The notes under the pieces were generated by a model. It ran no database searches. It saw only the letters and a program-made list of their open reading frames with translations, and had not been told where the DNA came from. Shown here one piece after another: positions 1 to 8,078 of a stretch of DNA of 64,000 nucleotides (within the stretch, counting starts at the first letter, position 1; every line of letters begins with the position of its first letter). This DNA is from JBFMHP01 sp040752855 (GTDB lineage Bacteria; Pseudomonadota; Gammaproteobacteria; RBG-16-57-12), in assembly GCA_040752855.1 (NCBI GenBank), contig JBFMHP010000007.1:62001-126000 (forward strand). Reading direction: 5' to 3'. A program made the position numbers and the translations under genes.

Positions 1-37
1 CGGCCAGGGTGTGCATCATGTGAGCAAAGGCGTTCAT
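1..37 (-). CDS. N-terminal fragment of an unidentified protein
   Basis: Only the first 12 codons lie in the window (reading MNAFAHMMHTLA). The ATG at 37-35 overlaps the TGA stop of the DUF3530 gene in an ATGA arrangement, which suggests translational coupling and supports a real start. Too little is visible to assign a family. Confidence 0.45.
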   Translation of the reverse strand, partial: MNAFAHMMHTLA

Positions 38-888
38 GGTTGTTTTTCCCCCTCTGGTGTTGTGTTCTGTGCTGCGTTGACTTGGCGTTGCAGCCAGCCC
101 TTGATGCGCGGGGCCAGCGTGTCTTCCGCACCGGCCAAGCGCGGTTCCGCGCCGGCGAGGATCAACTGACGATATCGGGTGTTCCCCGCCTGTGCGGCAG
201 CGGTCTGACGCTCTTTGGCCGCCGCCAAGGAGGGCGCAGCGGCGCGGCTGCTCACGATGTCGAGTATCGGGAGCTTGCTCTGCGCCAGAAAGCGCTTGGG
301 CTGCTGGGTTTCGGTGAGAAAGTCCGGTGCCGGCATGCCGAGCGCGATCAAGGCCAGGATGCGGCTCGCCTGCGTCTCCGGGATGCCCCCGTCGAGGTAG
401 CGGGTGAGCACCAGCGCGCCGGTGCCGTGTCCGAGCAGCGCGATCTTGTCGATGCCCTGGGAGGCGAGATGGTCGATCGCCGCCGTCAGTCTCGGCAGGC
501 TTTGGTCCACATAGGCTTGGAAGTTGTGCGCGTCCAGCGGACGGCTATGATCGAAGGCCGGCAGGCGCAGCGAAACGGCCAGGGTCTGCCAGCGTCCGTC
601 GGCCAGCGCCCGGCGCAGCGGGCCGATGCCGTCCTGCGAGTCGAGGTGATTCCCGTAGTCATGGACCAGGATCACGCCGCCCAGCCGTTCGGGCAGGCGC
701 GCGGGGATATTCCACGCCAGGAATTTCCCCCCGCCGGCCTCCAGCCAGAGCGACTCGCCGGCCTGGGGGCGCTGCGCGAGTTCCTCGGCCAGGGCTTGGT
801 CGGTGATCGCCCGGCCGGCCGCGAGGGCCGGTGCTGCGGTCAGCGCGATCATGATAAAAATCAATAAATTTGACATGGTATTTGGCAT
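34..888 (-). CDS. DUF3530 family exported alpha/beta-hydrolase-like protein
   Basis: A 284-residue protein with an N-terminal signal peptide (hydrophobic run at about residues 6-22 ending in an Ala-rich cleavage site). The rest looks like the DUF3530 family: an alpha/beta-hydrolase-like fold with a strand followed by HDYGNH near residue 75 and a GHGTGAL elbow-like motif near residue 153. In that motif the usual nucleophilic serine is not obvious (G-H-G-T-G), so enzymatic activity is doubtful. The next gene on this strand starts inside its stop codon, so the two are probably co-transcribed. Family assignment is from sequence character; the role is unknown. Confidence 0.75.
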   Translation of the reverse strand: MPNTMSNLLIFIMIALTAAPALAAGRAITDQALAEELAQRPQAGESLWLEAGGGKFLAWNIPARLPERLGGVILVHDYGNHLDSQDGIGPLRRALADGRWQTLAVSLRLPAFDHSRPLDAHNFQAYVDQSLPRLTAAIDHLASQGIDKIALLGHGTGALVLTRYLDGGIPETQASRILALIALGMPAPDFLTETQQPKRFLAQSKLPILDIVSSRAAAPSLAAAKERQTAAAQAGNTRYRQLILAGAEPRLAGAEDTLAPRIKGWLQRQVNAAQNTTPEGEKQP

Positions 889-1117
889 TGGGTTTAACTT
901 GTATAATCGACCGGCCGAAATCCAGACCGCTGAACGATCATTGGCTTGGCCAGTGCCTCGGTTCCGATGTCTGGCGGAAGATCTGGCATCTTAGGTCTTT
1001 CCGGTGAGTTGTCCGCCGTCGTGTCGCCGCCATGCGGGTGCGGGTCCATTATGGGGGTAATGGAGGGCGAACGGAAGAACGGTGGACGTGGGGGGAACTT
1101 GTACGGAGTGGCATGCC

Positions 1118-2455
1118 ATGAAGTATGTCGTCTACACGCTGGCCGCGATCTGCGCGTTTGCCGGTTTCACGATTGATCTGAGCGTCGCGCCGAATGGCCG
1201 CGCCGCCGTCGCACTGTCCCTGCTGCCGCAGGTGCAAGCGGCCAAGAAGGAATTCAAGGAGCTCGATGACATCTCCATCCTGTTCGAAGAGAAGGATGCG
1301 GACTATACCGAGGAAGATCCCGCCAAGCTCTTCCGGCAACTGCCGCCGGCGCAGGAACCGGCTCAGCCCGTGACGCCTCCGACGGTCCCGGCGCCGAAGA
1401 TCGTCGCCCCGGAAGTGCCCGCGCCGCGCGATGAGTCCGCGCCCCATGAACCTCCGGCAGAGGCGAGCGCCGCGGTCCCGCCGGCGGCGCCCATCGAAGC
1501 GGCGGTGACCAAGCCCGCCGAAACGCCGGCCGCCGCTGGACCGGAGGCACAACAAGCAGACGGCGGCAAGCCGGAGTTGCTAGACACGCAGGCGCAATTC
1601 CCCTTGATCAATCCCGAGCACAAGGCGGAAGAGAATCTCGAATACGATCCGTATTGGAACGTCCCGGATGCGGTCAAATACATCGCCGCCCCGCAGTTGT
1701 TGGATGCCTGGGTGGCCTTGCACGAGACCAAGGACAAACAGGCCACGATCAAGATCCTGCGTGAGTACGCCCTGGCCAACAAAAAGGTCAGCTCGCTGCC
1801 TACTCAATCGCAATACTCGAAGGATTTCGTCTTCGATCTGTCGATGTTCAACGACAGCAAGGTCAATTCCTTTGCCTTCCAGCTGCTGCTGGCCAAGGTC
1901 AACATGCTCAAGAACATCACCGAGCATGACAGTGAGCTTTATGATGACAAAGGCCTGTTCTGGTATGCCAAGGGGCTGGAGAAGGTCTATCAGCAGAAGG
2001 CCCTGCACGCGCGCGTGTCATTCGTGCGCGGGATATTGAGCGCGGCGGAGCTGGGGCCGGAAAGCTTTCAGCAACTGAACTATGCCGGCATCGATATCGC
2101 ATACGATCCGGGCATGAGCAAATACGTGAACTCGGCGCGGCTGGCCAACAAGTTCATGGAGCTGCCCTTGGACCGGCAGGAGATCGTGCTCAACATCGCG
2201 TTGGCGGACAAGATGTTCGATCAGCCGGTGAACAAGGAGGAGGTCGGTGATACCCATAGCCCCACCTACAAGATGCTCAGCATCCTGTTCAATCTCGGCG
2301 CCTACATCAAGACCGAACGCAGCTTCAACTACGGGGCGAATGCGATCTTCACCGACGAGGAATACGATCTCTACCGCATCCTCGCCGAGAAGTTCGGCTT
2401 CCACACCATCGATCTGATCGAGATCGGCCGCCTGGGCGAGAAAAAACAACCCTAG
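1118..2455 (+). CDS. Exported or membrane-anchored protein of unknown function with Pro/Ala-rich linker
   Basis: A 445-residue protein if started at ATG 1118, which has a CGGAG ribosome-binding sequence about 9 nt upstream; a GTG at 1082 would add 12 residues. Residues 1-25 form a hydrophobic signal or anchor. An acidic stretch follows, then a long Pro/Ala/Glu-rich linker at about residues 75-155. The C-terminal 290 residues are predicted mostly alpha-helical and resemble no family I recognise. The stop codon TAG falls inside the outer arm of the palindromic element that follows, so that element's insertion may have set the present C-terminus. Function unknown. Confidence 0.7.
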   Translation: MKYVVYTLAAICAFAGFTIDLSVAPNGRAAVALSLLPQVQAAKKEFKELDDISILFEEKDADYTEEDPAKLFRQLPPAQEPAQPVTPPTVPAPKIVAPEVPAPRDESAPHEPPAEASAAVPPAAPIEAAVTKPAETPAAAGPEAQQADGGKPELLDTQAQFPLINPEHKAEENLEYDPYWNVPDAVKYIAAPQLLDAWVALHETKDKQATIKILREYALANKKVSSLPTQSQYSKDFVFDLSMFNDSKVNSFAFQLLLAKVNMLKNITEHDSELYDDKGLFWYAKGLEKVYQQKALHARVSFVRGILSAAELGPESFQQLNYAGIDIAYDPGMSKYVNSARLANKFMELPLDRQEIVLNIALADKMFDQPVNKEEVGDTHSPTYKMLSILFNLGAYIKTERSFNYGANAIFTDEEYDLYRILAEKFGFHTIDLIEIGRLGEKKQP

Positions 2456-2620
2456 GAGCCTGCGCGGCAGAAAAACGCGTCGCGAAAAAGTGGGAGAGCG
2501 AGGCAGTTTTTTCGATCGTTTGAGGAAGATAGTGGGCACTATCTGACGAAAAGGATCGAGAAAACGGGCCGCTCTCCCACTTTTGCAGCAGCGTTTCTTT
2601 CTGCCGCGCAGGCTCCTAGG
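2451..2620. repeat. 170-bp near-perfect palindromic (MITE-like) element
   Basis: Outer arms 2451-2473 and 2598-2620 are exact 23-bp inverted repeats beginning CCTAGGAGCC and ending GGCTCCTAGG. The complementarity continues inward with few mismatches (AGTGGGAGAGCG pairs with CGCTCTCCCACT). The centre is an AGATAGTG-GG-CACTATCT hairpin. It encodes no protein, and CTAG sits at both tips. This is the structure of a miniature inverted-repeat element; a very large terminator is the alternative. The first arm includes the stop codon of the upstream gene. Confidence 0.75.
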
Positions 2621-2627
2621 TGTTGCC

Positions 2628-2701
2628 TGCCGGCAACGCTGCGCTTATGCCGGCCTACAGTGCATGTGTAGGCCGGGATAAGGCGCAAGCCGTTCCCGGC
2701 A
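2628..2701. repeat. REP-like palindromic repeat, copy 1
   Basis: Starts TGCCGGCAAC, has a central pair CCGGCCTAC / GTAGGCCGGGATAAGG, and ends GTTCCCGGCA. Two more copies lie at 24090-24170 and 24299-24379. The sequence resembles enterobacterial REP/PU units in its GTAGGCC-GGATAAGG core. It sits directly after the rimO stop codon and could form a stable hairpin protecting or ending transcripts. Confidence 0.8.
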
Positions 2702-2707
2702 TAGTCG

Positions 2708-4027
2708 CTAAACGGTCACCGCCCACAAATCATGCTCGCTGGCGTGGGTGATCTCGACCTCGGCAAACGTACCCACTTCCAGGCCAGCAGCATCATCGAT
2801 CAGCACCACGCCATCGATCTCCGGGGCATCGGCCTTAGAGCGCGCGATGGCCGCGCCGTCTTCGCCGATCTCATCGATCAGCACCGTCATGCGGCTACCG
2901 ATCTTGCCGGCGAGCTTGTCGGCGCTGATCGCCGCTTGCAGTTCCATCAATCGTTCCAGCCGCTCCTGTTTGAGTTCTTCCGGCACCGGATCGGGCAGCG
3001 CATTGGCCTGGGCGCCCTCGACGGCGGAATAGGTGAAGGCGCCGACGCGGTCGAGTTGCGCTTCCTGCAGGAATTGCAGCAGCAGCTCGAAGTCCGCCTC
3101 GGTCTCGCCGGGGAAGCCGGTGATGAAGGTGGAGCGGATGGTGATCTCCGGGCAGATTGCGCGCCATTGCTGGATGCGCGCGAAGGTGTTCTCGATGTTC
3201 CCAGGACGGCGCATCGCCTTCAGCACCTTGGGGCTGGCATGCTGAAACGGTACGTCGAGATACGGCAGGATCTTGCCCTCGGCCATCAGCGGGATCACGT
3301 CGTCCACACTGGGGTAGGGATACACGTAATGGAGCCGCACCCATACGCCGAGATCACCCAGGGCCTGGGCTAGATCGACCATGCGCGTTTTGACGGGGCG
3401 ACCGCCCCAGAAGCCGGTGCGATATTTCACGTCCACGCCGTAGGCACTGGTGTCCTGCGAGATCACCAGCAATTCCTTCACGCCGGCGTTCACCAGGTTC
3501 TGCGCCTCCTGCAACACATCGCCGATCGGGCGGCTGACCAGCTTGCCGCGCAGGTCCGGGATGATGCAGAAGGTGCAACTGTGGTTACAGCCCTCGGAGA
3601 TCTTTAAGTACGCGTAGTGCTTGGGCGTGAGTTTGAGCCCCGCCGGTGGCACCAGGTCCATGAAGGGATCGTGTGGCTTGGGCACATGCTGGTGCACGAT
3701 CTCCATCACCTCGTGCAGGGCGTGCGGCCCGGTCACCGCGAGCACCTGCGGGTGATGGGTCTCCACCACGCCCTCTTTCGCGCCCAGGCAGCCGGTGACG
3801 ATCACCTTGCCGTTTTCCGCCAAGGCTTCGCCGATCGCCTCCAGCGACTCATCCACCGCGCTGTCGATGAAACCGCAGGTGTTGACGATCACCAGCTCGG
3901 CATCGTCATAACGGCCGGTCAGAGCATAACCCTCGGCGCGCAGCTGGGTGAGGATCTGCTCGGTATCGACCGTGGCCTTGGGGCAGCCGAGGCTGACGAA
4001 TCCGATCTTAGGGGCGGGTGCGGGCAT
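2708..4027 (-). CDS. rimO: Ribosomal protein uS12 methylthiotransferase RimO
   Basis: A radical-SAM enzyme that methylthiolates an aspartate of ribosomal protein S12. The 439-residue length is normal. The N-terminal UPF0004 domain starts IGFVSLGCPKA and carries its conserved cysteines. The radical-SAM motif CNHSCTFC near residue 148 binds the catalytic cluster, and a C-terminal TRAM domain ends the protein. It is divergent from rpe across about 170 bp that must hold both promoters. The start ATG at 4027 fits the family start (a few residues before KIGFVSLG). The REP-like copy 1 lies just past its stop. Confidence 0.95.
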   Translation of the reverse strand: MPAPAPKIGFVSLGCPKATVDTEQILTQLRAEGYALTGRYDDAELVIVNTCGFIDSAVDESLEAIGEALAENGKVIVTGCLGAKEGVVETHHPQVLAVTGPHALHEVMEIVHQHVPKPHDPFMDLVPPAGLKLTPKHYAYLKISEGCNHSCTFCIIPDLRGKLVSRPIGDVLQEAQNLVNAGVKELLVISQDTSAYGVDVKYRTGFWGGRPVKTRMVDLAQALGDLGVWVRLHYVYPYPSVDDVIPLMAEGKILPYLDVPFQHASPKVLKAMRRPGNIENTFARIQQWRAICPEITIRSTFITGFPGETEADFELLLQFLQEAQLDRVGAFTYSAVEGAQANALPDPVPEELKQERLERLMELQAAISADKLAGKIGSRMTVLIDEIGEDGAAIARSKADAPEIDGVVLIDDAAGLEVGTFAEVEITHASEHDLWAVTV

Positions 4028-4201
4028 GATGAGTGACTATATAGTTAAGGGAGGCCGATTTTACCGTCATATGGTCGGGCAACGCAAAGACGCGCCGGCC
4101 GGCCGTGGGGGCTGAAACTTTCCCCCAAATCGGGTAGAGTGTGCGCTTTCCGAATTTCCATGCCGTCAGTCGGCACGACCAACCTTCAAGAGGCGATAAC
4201 C

Positions 4202-4894
4202 ATGGCTGATTTTCAGATTGCACCCTCCATCCTGTCGGCGGACTTTGCCCGCCTGGGCGAGGAGGTCAAGAACGTCTTGGCGTCCGGCGCGGACATCGTG
4301 CATTTCGATGTGATGGACAACCATTACGTGCCCAACCTGACCATCGGCCCGCTGGTCTGTGAGGCCCTGCGCAAGCACGGCATCACCGCGCCGATCGACG
4401 TGCACCTGATGGTCAAGCCGGTCGATCGCATCATCCCTGATTTCGCCAAGGCCGGCGCCACCTACATCACCTTCCACCCCGAGGCCTCCGAGCACATCGA
4501 CCGCACCCTGCAATTGATCAAGCAGGAAGGCTGCAAGGCCGGTCTGGTGTTCAACCCGGCCACGCCGCTGGATGTGCTGAAATACGTGATCGACAAGGTC
4601 GACATGGTGTTGCTGATGTCGGTCAACCCCGGCTTCGGCGGCCAGAGCTTCATCCCCTCGGCGCTGGATAAGCTGCGCGAGGCGCGCAAGATCATCGATG
4701 CCAGCGGCCGCAAGATTCGCCTGGAGATCGACGGCGGGGTGAAGGTCGACAACATCCGCGCCATCGCCGAGGCGGGGGCGGATACCTTCGTCGCCGGTTC
4801 CGCAGTATTCGGCGCCGGCAAGGCGAGCGATCCGAATCGCTACGATTCCGTGATTCGCGCCCTGCGTGATGAGTTGGCCAAGGCCGGGAAATAA
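4202..4894 (+). CDS. rpe: Ribulose-phosphate 3-epimerase
   Basis: Interconverts ribulose 5-phosphate and xylulose 5-phosphate in the pentose phosphate and Calvin cycles. The 230-residue TIM barrel starts at ATG 4202 with AAGAGG upstream; the longer open frame upstream is not needed. Visible motifs are APSILSADFARLG at the N-terminus, HFDVMDNHYVPN (metal and substrate site), HLMV, MSVNPGFGGQ (phosphate loop) and EIDGGV. It is the first gene of the rpe-gph-trpE order typical of Gammaproteobacteria. A short dispersed repeat separates it from gph. Confidence 0.97.
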   Translation: MADFQIAPSILSADFARLGEEVKNVLASGADIVHFDVMDNHYVPNLTIGPLVCEALRKHGITAPIDVHLMVKPVDRIIPDFAKAGATYITFHPEASEHIDRTLQLIKQEGCKAGLVFNPATPLDVLKYVIDKVDMVLLMSVNPGFGGQSFIPSALDKLREARKIIDASGRKIRLEIDGGVKVDNIRAIAEAGADTFVAGSAVFGAGKASDPNRYDSVIRALRDELAKAGK

Positions 4895-4910
4895 AGCGGC
4901 AGTATGTGGT

Positions 4911-5021
4911 TCCTTCTCCCTCAGGGATTATGCCCTTTAGGGGGAAGGCTAGGATGAGGGATGTATCGGCGTGCTCCGGTGATATCCCCTCACCCCAACC
5001 CTCTCCCGGAGGGAGAGGGGG
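4911..5021. repeat. Dispersed CCTTCTCCCTCAGGG-type repeat, copy A
   Basis: About 110 bp beginning TCCTTCTCCCTCAGGG, containing an AGGATGAGGG segment, and ending with a CCCTCTCCC-GGA-GGGAGAGGG hairpin. A second copy with the same order of blocks lies at 5824-5927, so gph is flanked by both. This type of intergenic repeat is common in high-GC Proteobacteria. No coding content. Confidence 0.75.
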
Positions 5022-5043
5022 TAACAGTCTTTGAGAGTTATGT

Positions 5044-5718
5044 ATGATGAAAGTCAAACGCCCCAAGATGGTGTTGATCGATGTCGACGGCACGATGGTC
5101 GACAGCGTCCCCGATCTGGCCTATTGCGTGGATGAAATGATGCGCCAACTCGGCATGCCGTTGCGCGGCGAGGCGGCGGTGCGTCATTGGGTGGGTAACG
5201 GCGTCGAGCGCCTGGTGCGCCGCTCCCTGATTAATCAGCTCGACGGCGAACCCGACGAGGCGCTGTTTCAGAAGGCCTATCCGATCTATCTGGAGCTGTA
5301 CGCCGAGAACACCAGCAAACGCAGCCGCCTCTATCCGGGCGTGCGCGCGGGCATTGACTGGATGAAGGCGCAGGGTTTCAAGATGGGCTGCGTCACCAAT
5401 AAGGCCGAGCAGTTCACCGTGCCGCTGTTGAAGGATCTCGGCGTGTATAACGATTTCGCCGTGGTGATCAGCGGCGATACCCTGCCGCAGAAAAAGCCCG
5501 ATCCGATGCCGCTGCTGCACGCTGCGAAATTCTTCGGTCTCACCCCGGCCGATGCCTGCATGATCGGCGACTCGATCAGTGATGTGAAGGCCGCGCGCGC
5601 CGCGGGCTTTAACATCGTGTGCATGAGTTATGGTTATAATCACGGTGTGGATATCCGTGAGGCCAAGCCCGACGCGGTGATCGATTCGATGGTCGAGCTG
5701 CGGGACGTTTTTGTTTAA
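5044..5718 (+). CDS. gph: Phosphoglycolate phosphatase
   Basis: A HAD-superfamily hydrolase that removes phosphate from 2-phosphoglycolate, a by-product of Rubisco oxygenation and of DNA repair. At 224 residues it is complete. Motif I is DVDGT (residues 15-19, Asp nucleophile), motif II is the TNK near residue 118, and motifs III/IV are KKPDP and IGDSISD. Two adjacent ATGs occur at 5044 and 5047. It belongs to the conserved rpe-gph-trpE neighbourhood. The glycolate it makes could feed the GlcF-type dehydrogenase at 25-26 kb. Confidence 0.93.
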   Translation: MMKVKRPKMVLIDVDGTMVDSVPDLAYCVDEMMRQLGMPLRGEAAVRHWVGNGVERLVRRSLINQLDGEPDEALFQKAYPIYLELYAENTSKRSRLYPGVRAGIDWMKAQGFKMGCVTNKAEQFTVPLLKDLGVYNDFAVVISGDTLPQKKPDPMPLLHAAKFFGLTPADACMIGDSISDVKAARAAGFNIVCMSYGYNHGVDIREAKPDAVIDSMVELRDVFV

Positions 5719-5823
5719 ACGCGAGATGATGACGATGTGTGCGCAAGATTTGATGCGATGGCGTTGCTGCTGAAAACGGAGCACTCGGCAAGTCATTGAC
5801 CTGGCTACAGCGTGAATAGACGT

Positions 5824-5927
5824 TCCTTCTCCCTCAGGGATTTATGCCCTTCAGGGTAGAAGGGCAGGATGAGGGGATAAATTCGCATATCTCCCCCTAC
5901 CCTAACCCTCTCCCTTAGGGAGAGGGA
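5824..5927. repeat. Dispersed CCTTCTCCCTCAGGG-type repeat, copy B
   Basis: Same block order as the copy at 4911-5021: CCTTCTCCCTCAGGGA, a TATGCCCTTCAGGG block, AGGATGAGGGGATA, and a terminal CCCTCTCCC-TTA-GGGAGAGGG hairpin. It occupies much of the gph-trpE gap, and no trp leader peptide or attenuator is evident there. Confidence 0.75.
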
Positions 5928-5987
5928 ATCACACCAGATCAATTTTGATGTCGGGTTGATATTACCCAGCCTCAGTGGAATCGAAGC

Positions 5988-7472
5988 ATGAGCACACAAC
6001 AGTTTAAAACACTTCACAACCAGCGTTTCCGGCGCGCGCCGGTCATGCGCGAGGTGCTGGCGGATCTCGACACGCCGCTCAGCACCTATCTCAAACTGGC
6101 CAAGGGGCCGTATTCCTATCTGTTCGAATCGGTGCAGGGTGGCGAGAAGTGGGGGCGGTACTCCATCATCGGCCTGCCGTGCCGGCGCGTGCTGCGCATC
6201 CACGGACATGACATCACGCTGATTGAAGACGGCAAGCCGGTTGAGACCATCACCGTGGCCGATCCGCTGGCGTGGATCGAAGATTTTCAGGGGCAGTTCG
6301 AGGTCGATGAGGTCGCGGGGCTTCCGCGCTTCACCGGCGGCCTGGTCGGTTACTTCGGCTACGACACCGTGCGTTACATCGAGCCGCGGTTGGCGGCCTG
6401 TCCCAAACCCGATCCGCTGCAAAATCCCGATATCCTGCTGATGGTGTCCGAGGAAGTCGTGGTGTTCGACAACCTCAGCGGCAAACTCTTCGTCATCGTG
6501 CATGCCGATCTCGCGCGCCCCGACGGACAAGTGCTTGCCGAGCGCCGTTTGAACGAGCTGGTCGCGCAAATGAGTGGTGCGCTGCCGCGCGAGAAATCTT
6601 TGCCGGCGGAGAGCATCGACGAATCGCACTTTATTTCCGGCTTCACCCAAGAGGGGTACGAGCAGGCGGTGGAGCGCATCAAGGACTACATCGTCGAAGG
6701 CGATGTGATGCAGGTAGTGCTCTCGCAGCGCCTGTCGATCCCGTTCAAGGCCCGACCGCTGGATCTGTATCGCGCCCTGCGCAGCATCAATCCGTCGCCC
6801 TACATGTTTTTTCTTGATCTGGATGACTTCCACATCGTCGGTTCCTCGCCCGAGATCCTGGTGCGCCTGGAAGAGGGCGCGGTCACGGTGCGCCCGATTG
6901 CCGGCACGCGCCCGCGCGGCCGGAGCGAAGAGGAGGATCTCGCGTGGGAGCAGGAGCTGCTCGCCGATCCCAAGGAACGCGCCGAGCATCTCATGCTGAT
7001 CGATCTCGGGCGCAACGACACGGGGCGTGTCGCCACCACCGGCTCAGTGAAGGTCACCGAGCAGATGGTGATCGAACGCTATTCGCACGTGATGCACATC
7101 GTCTCGAACGTGGTCGGTGACTTGAAGGAAGGCATGAGCGCCATCGACGTGCTGCGCGCCACCTTTCCCGCCGGCACGGTGAGCGGTGCGCCGAAGATCC
7201 GCGCCATGGAGATCATCGATGAACTCGAGCCGGTCAAGCGTGGCGTTTATGCCGGCGCCGTCGGTTACCTCGCCTGGAGCGGCAATATGGATACCGCCAT
7301 TGCCATCCGTACCGCCGTGATCAAGAATGGCCAGTTGCACATCCAGGCCGGCGCTGGTGTGGTCTACGATTCGGTGCCGCGCAACGAATGGAAGGAAACC
7401 ATGAACAAGGGCCGCGCGATCTTTAAGGCCGTGGAGCTGGTGGCGGCGGGTTTGGACCGCGGACATCGGTAA
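5988..7472 (+). CDS. trpE: Anthranilate synthase component I
   Basis: The chorismate-binding subunit that, with TrpG, makes anthranilate in the first step of tryptophan synthesis. The 494-residue length is typical. The N-terminal half contains ESVQGGEKWGRYS, part of the regulatory Trp-binding region. The catalytic half shows PIAGTRPRGR, LIDLGRND and GTVSGAPKIRAMEI. Normally trpG follows closely, but here trpG is 8.4 kb downstream with unrelated genes between. The upstream gap contains a repeat rather than an attenuator, so control may be by feedback inhibition and an unseen promoter. Confidence 0.97.
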   Translation: MSTQQFKTLHNQRFRRAPVMREVLADLDTPLSTYLKLAKGPYSYLFESVQGGEKWGRYSIIGLPCRRVLRIHGHDITLIEDGKPVETITVADPLAWIEDFQGQFEVDEVAGLPRFTGGLVGYFGYDTVRYIEPRLAACPKPDPLQNPDILLMVSEEVVVFDNLSGKLFVIVHADLARPDGQVLAERRLNELVAQMSGALPREKSLPAESIDESHFISGFTQEGYEQAVERIKDYIVEGDVMQVVLSQRLSIPFKARPLDLYRALRSINPSPYMFFLDLDDFHIVGSSPEILVRLEEGAVTVRPIAGTRPRGRSEEEDLAWEQELLADPKERAEHLMLIDLGRNDTGRVATTGSVKVTEQMVIERYSHVMHIVSNVVGDLKEGMSAIDVLRATFPAGTVSGAPKIRAMEIIDELEPVKRGVYAGAVGYLAWSGNMDTAIAIRTAVIKNGQLHIQAGAGVVYDSVPRNEWKETMNKGRAIFKAVELVAAGLDRGHR

Positions 7473-7560
7473 AATTCACGCCGCGATGCAGTTTTCAAAC
7501 AATTTTTGTTATGTCATATTTTTTGTTGTGTGCTTATTTTTTGAATTTTAGGAGTGGCTA

Positions 7561-7800
7561 ATGTACGCCGAAAAAGTGCGCGAGATCCTTGCGCAACACG
7601 GCCGGCTTTCCGTGCCGGTCTCTGAACTTGCCGATGACGCTGATCTTTACAATGCGGGCTTGACCTCCCTGGCGACAGTGAGCCTCATGCTGGCCTTGGA
7701 GGATCAATTCAACATCGAGATCCCTGATAACCGACTGAGCCGGAAGACCTTCGAAAGCATTGCCGCGATCGCCGAGGTGGTCGAAGAGCTGGCGGCTTAA
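7561..7800 (+). CDS. Stand-alone acyl carrier protein
   Basis: A 79-residue acidic helical protein of the phosphopantetheine-binding family. The modified serine would be Ser36 in the motif AGLTSLATV (LTSL instead of the usual DSL). It has a strong AGGAG site 7 nt before the ATG and an AT-rich 88-bp upstream region that could hold a promoter. It is not the housekeeping AcpP: the helix II sequence differs and no fatty-acid genes are near. The linked aaRS-like ligase suggests that it carries an activated amino acid rather than an acyl chain; that is inference from the known amino acid:[carrier protein] ligase systems. Confidence 0.88.
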   Translation: MYAEKVREILAQHGRLSVPVSELADDADLYNAGLTSLATVSLMLALEDQFNIEIPDNRLSRKTFESIAAIAEVVEELAA

Positions 7801-8078
7801 TCACAAAACGGTAGTGGTTTAGCGGCGCAGTACTGTTATACTGTTCACGTTTTAAATATTTCTTAATTCTTAAATGAATCAGCGTTGACGGCCGGGGCTA
7901 TGCCGCCCTGGATAGATGGAACCGGCGATGGTGATTCATTTTTTTTTGTGCATGCAGTAGCCGTTTTCATCGGATGTACACGGTCAGCCTGAACGATCGG
8001 GTTGTGGCGGCAGGGATGCGGCCATGGTGTGGCGCTTCGATGGGAACGACTTGCTGAGTCGATATGTGAGGATGGCAT

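Noticed and set aside
34..888. Catalytic lipase/esterase for the DUF3530 protein
   Set aside because: The elbow reads G-H-G-T-G without a Ser, so calling it an active esterase is not justified.
5719..5987. trp attenuator or leader peptide before trpE
   Set aside because: No short frame with consecutive Trp codons; the gap holds a dispersed repeat and about 60 bp of ordinary sequence.
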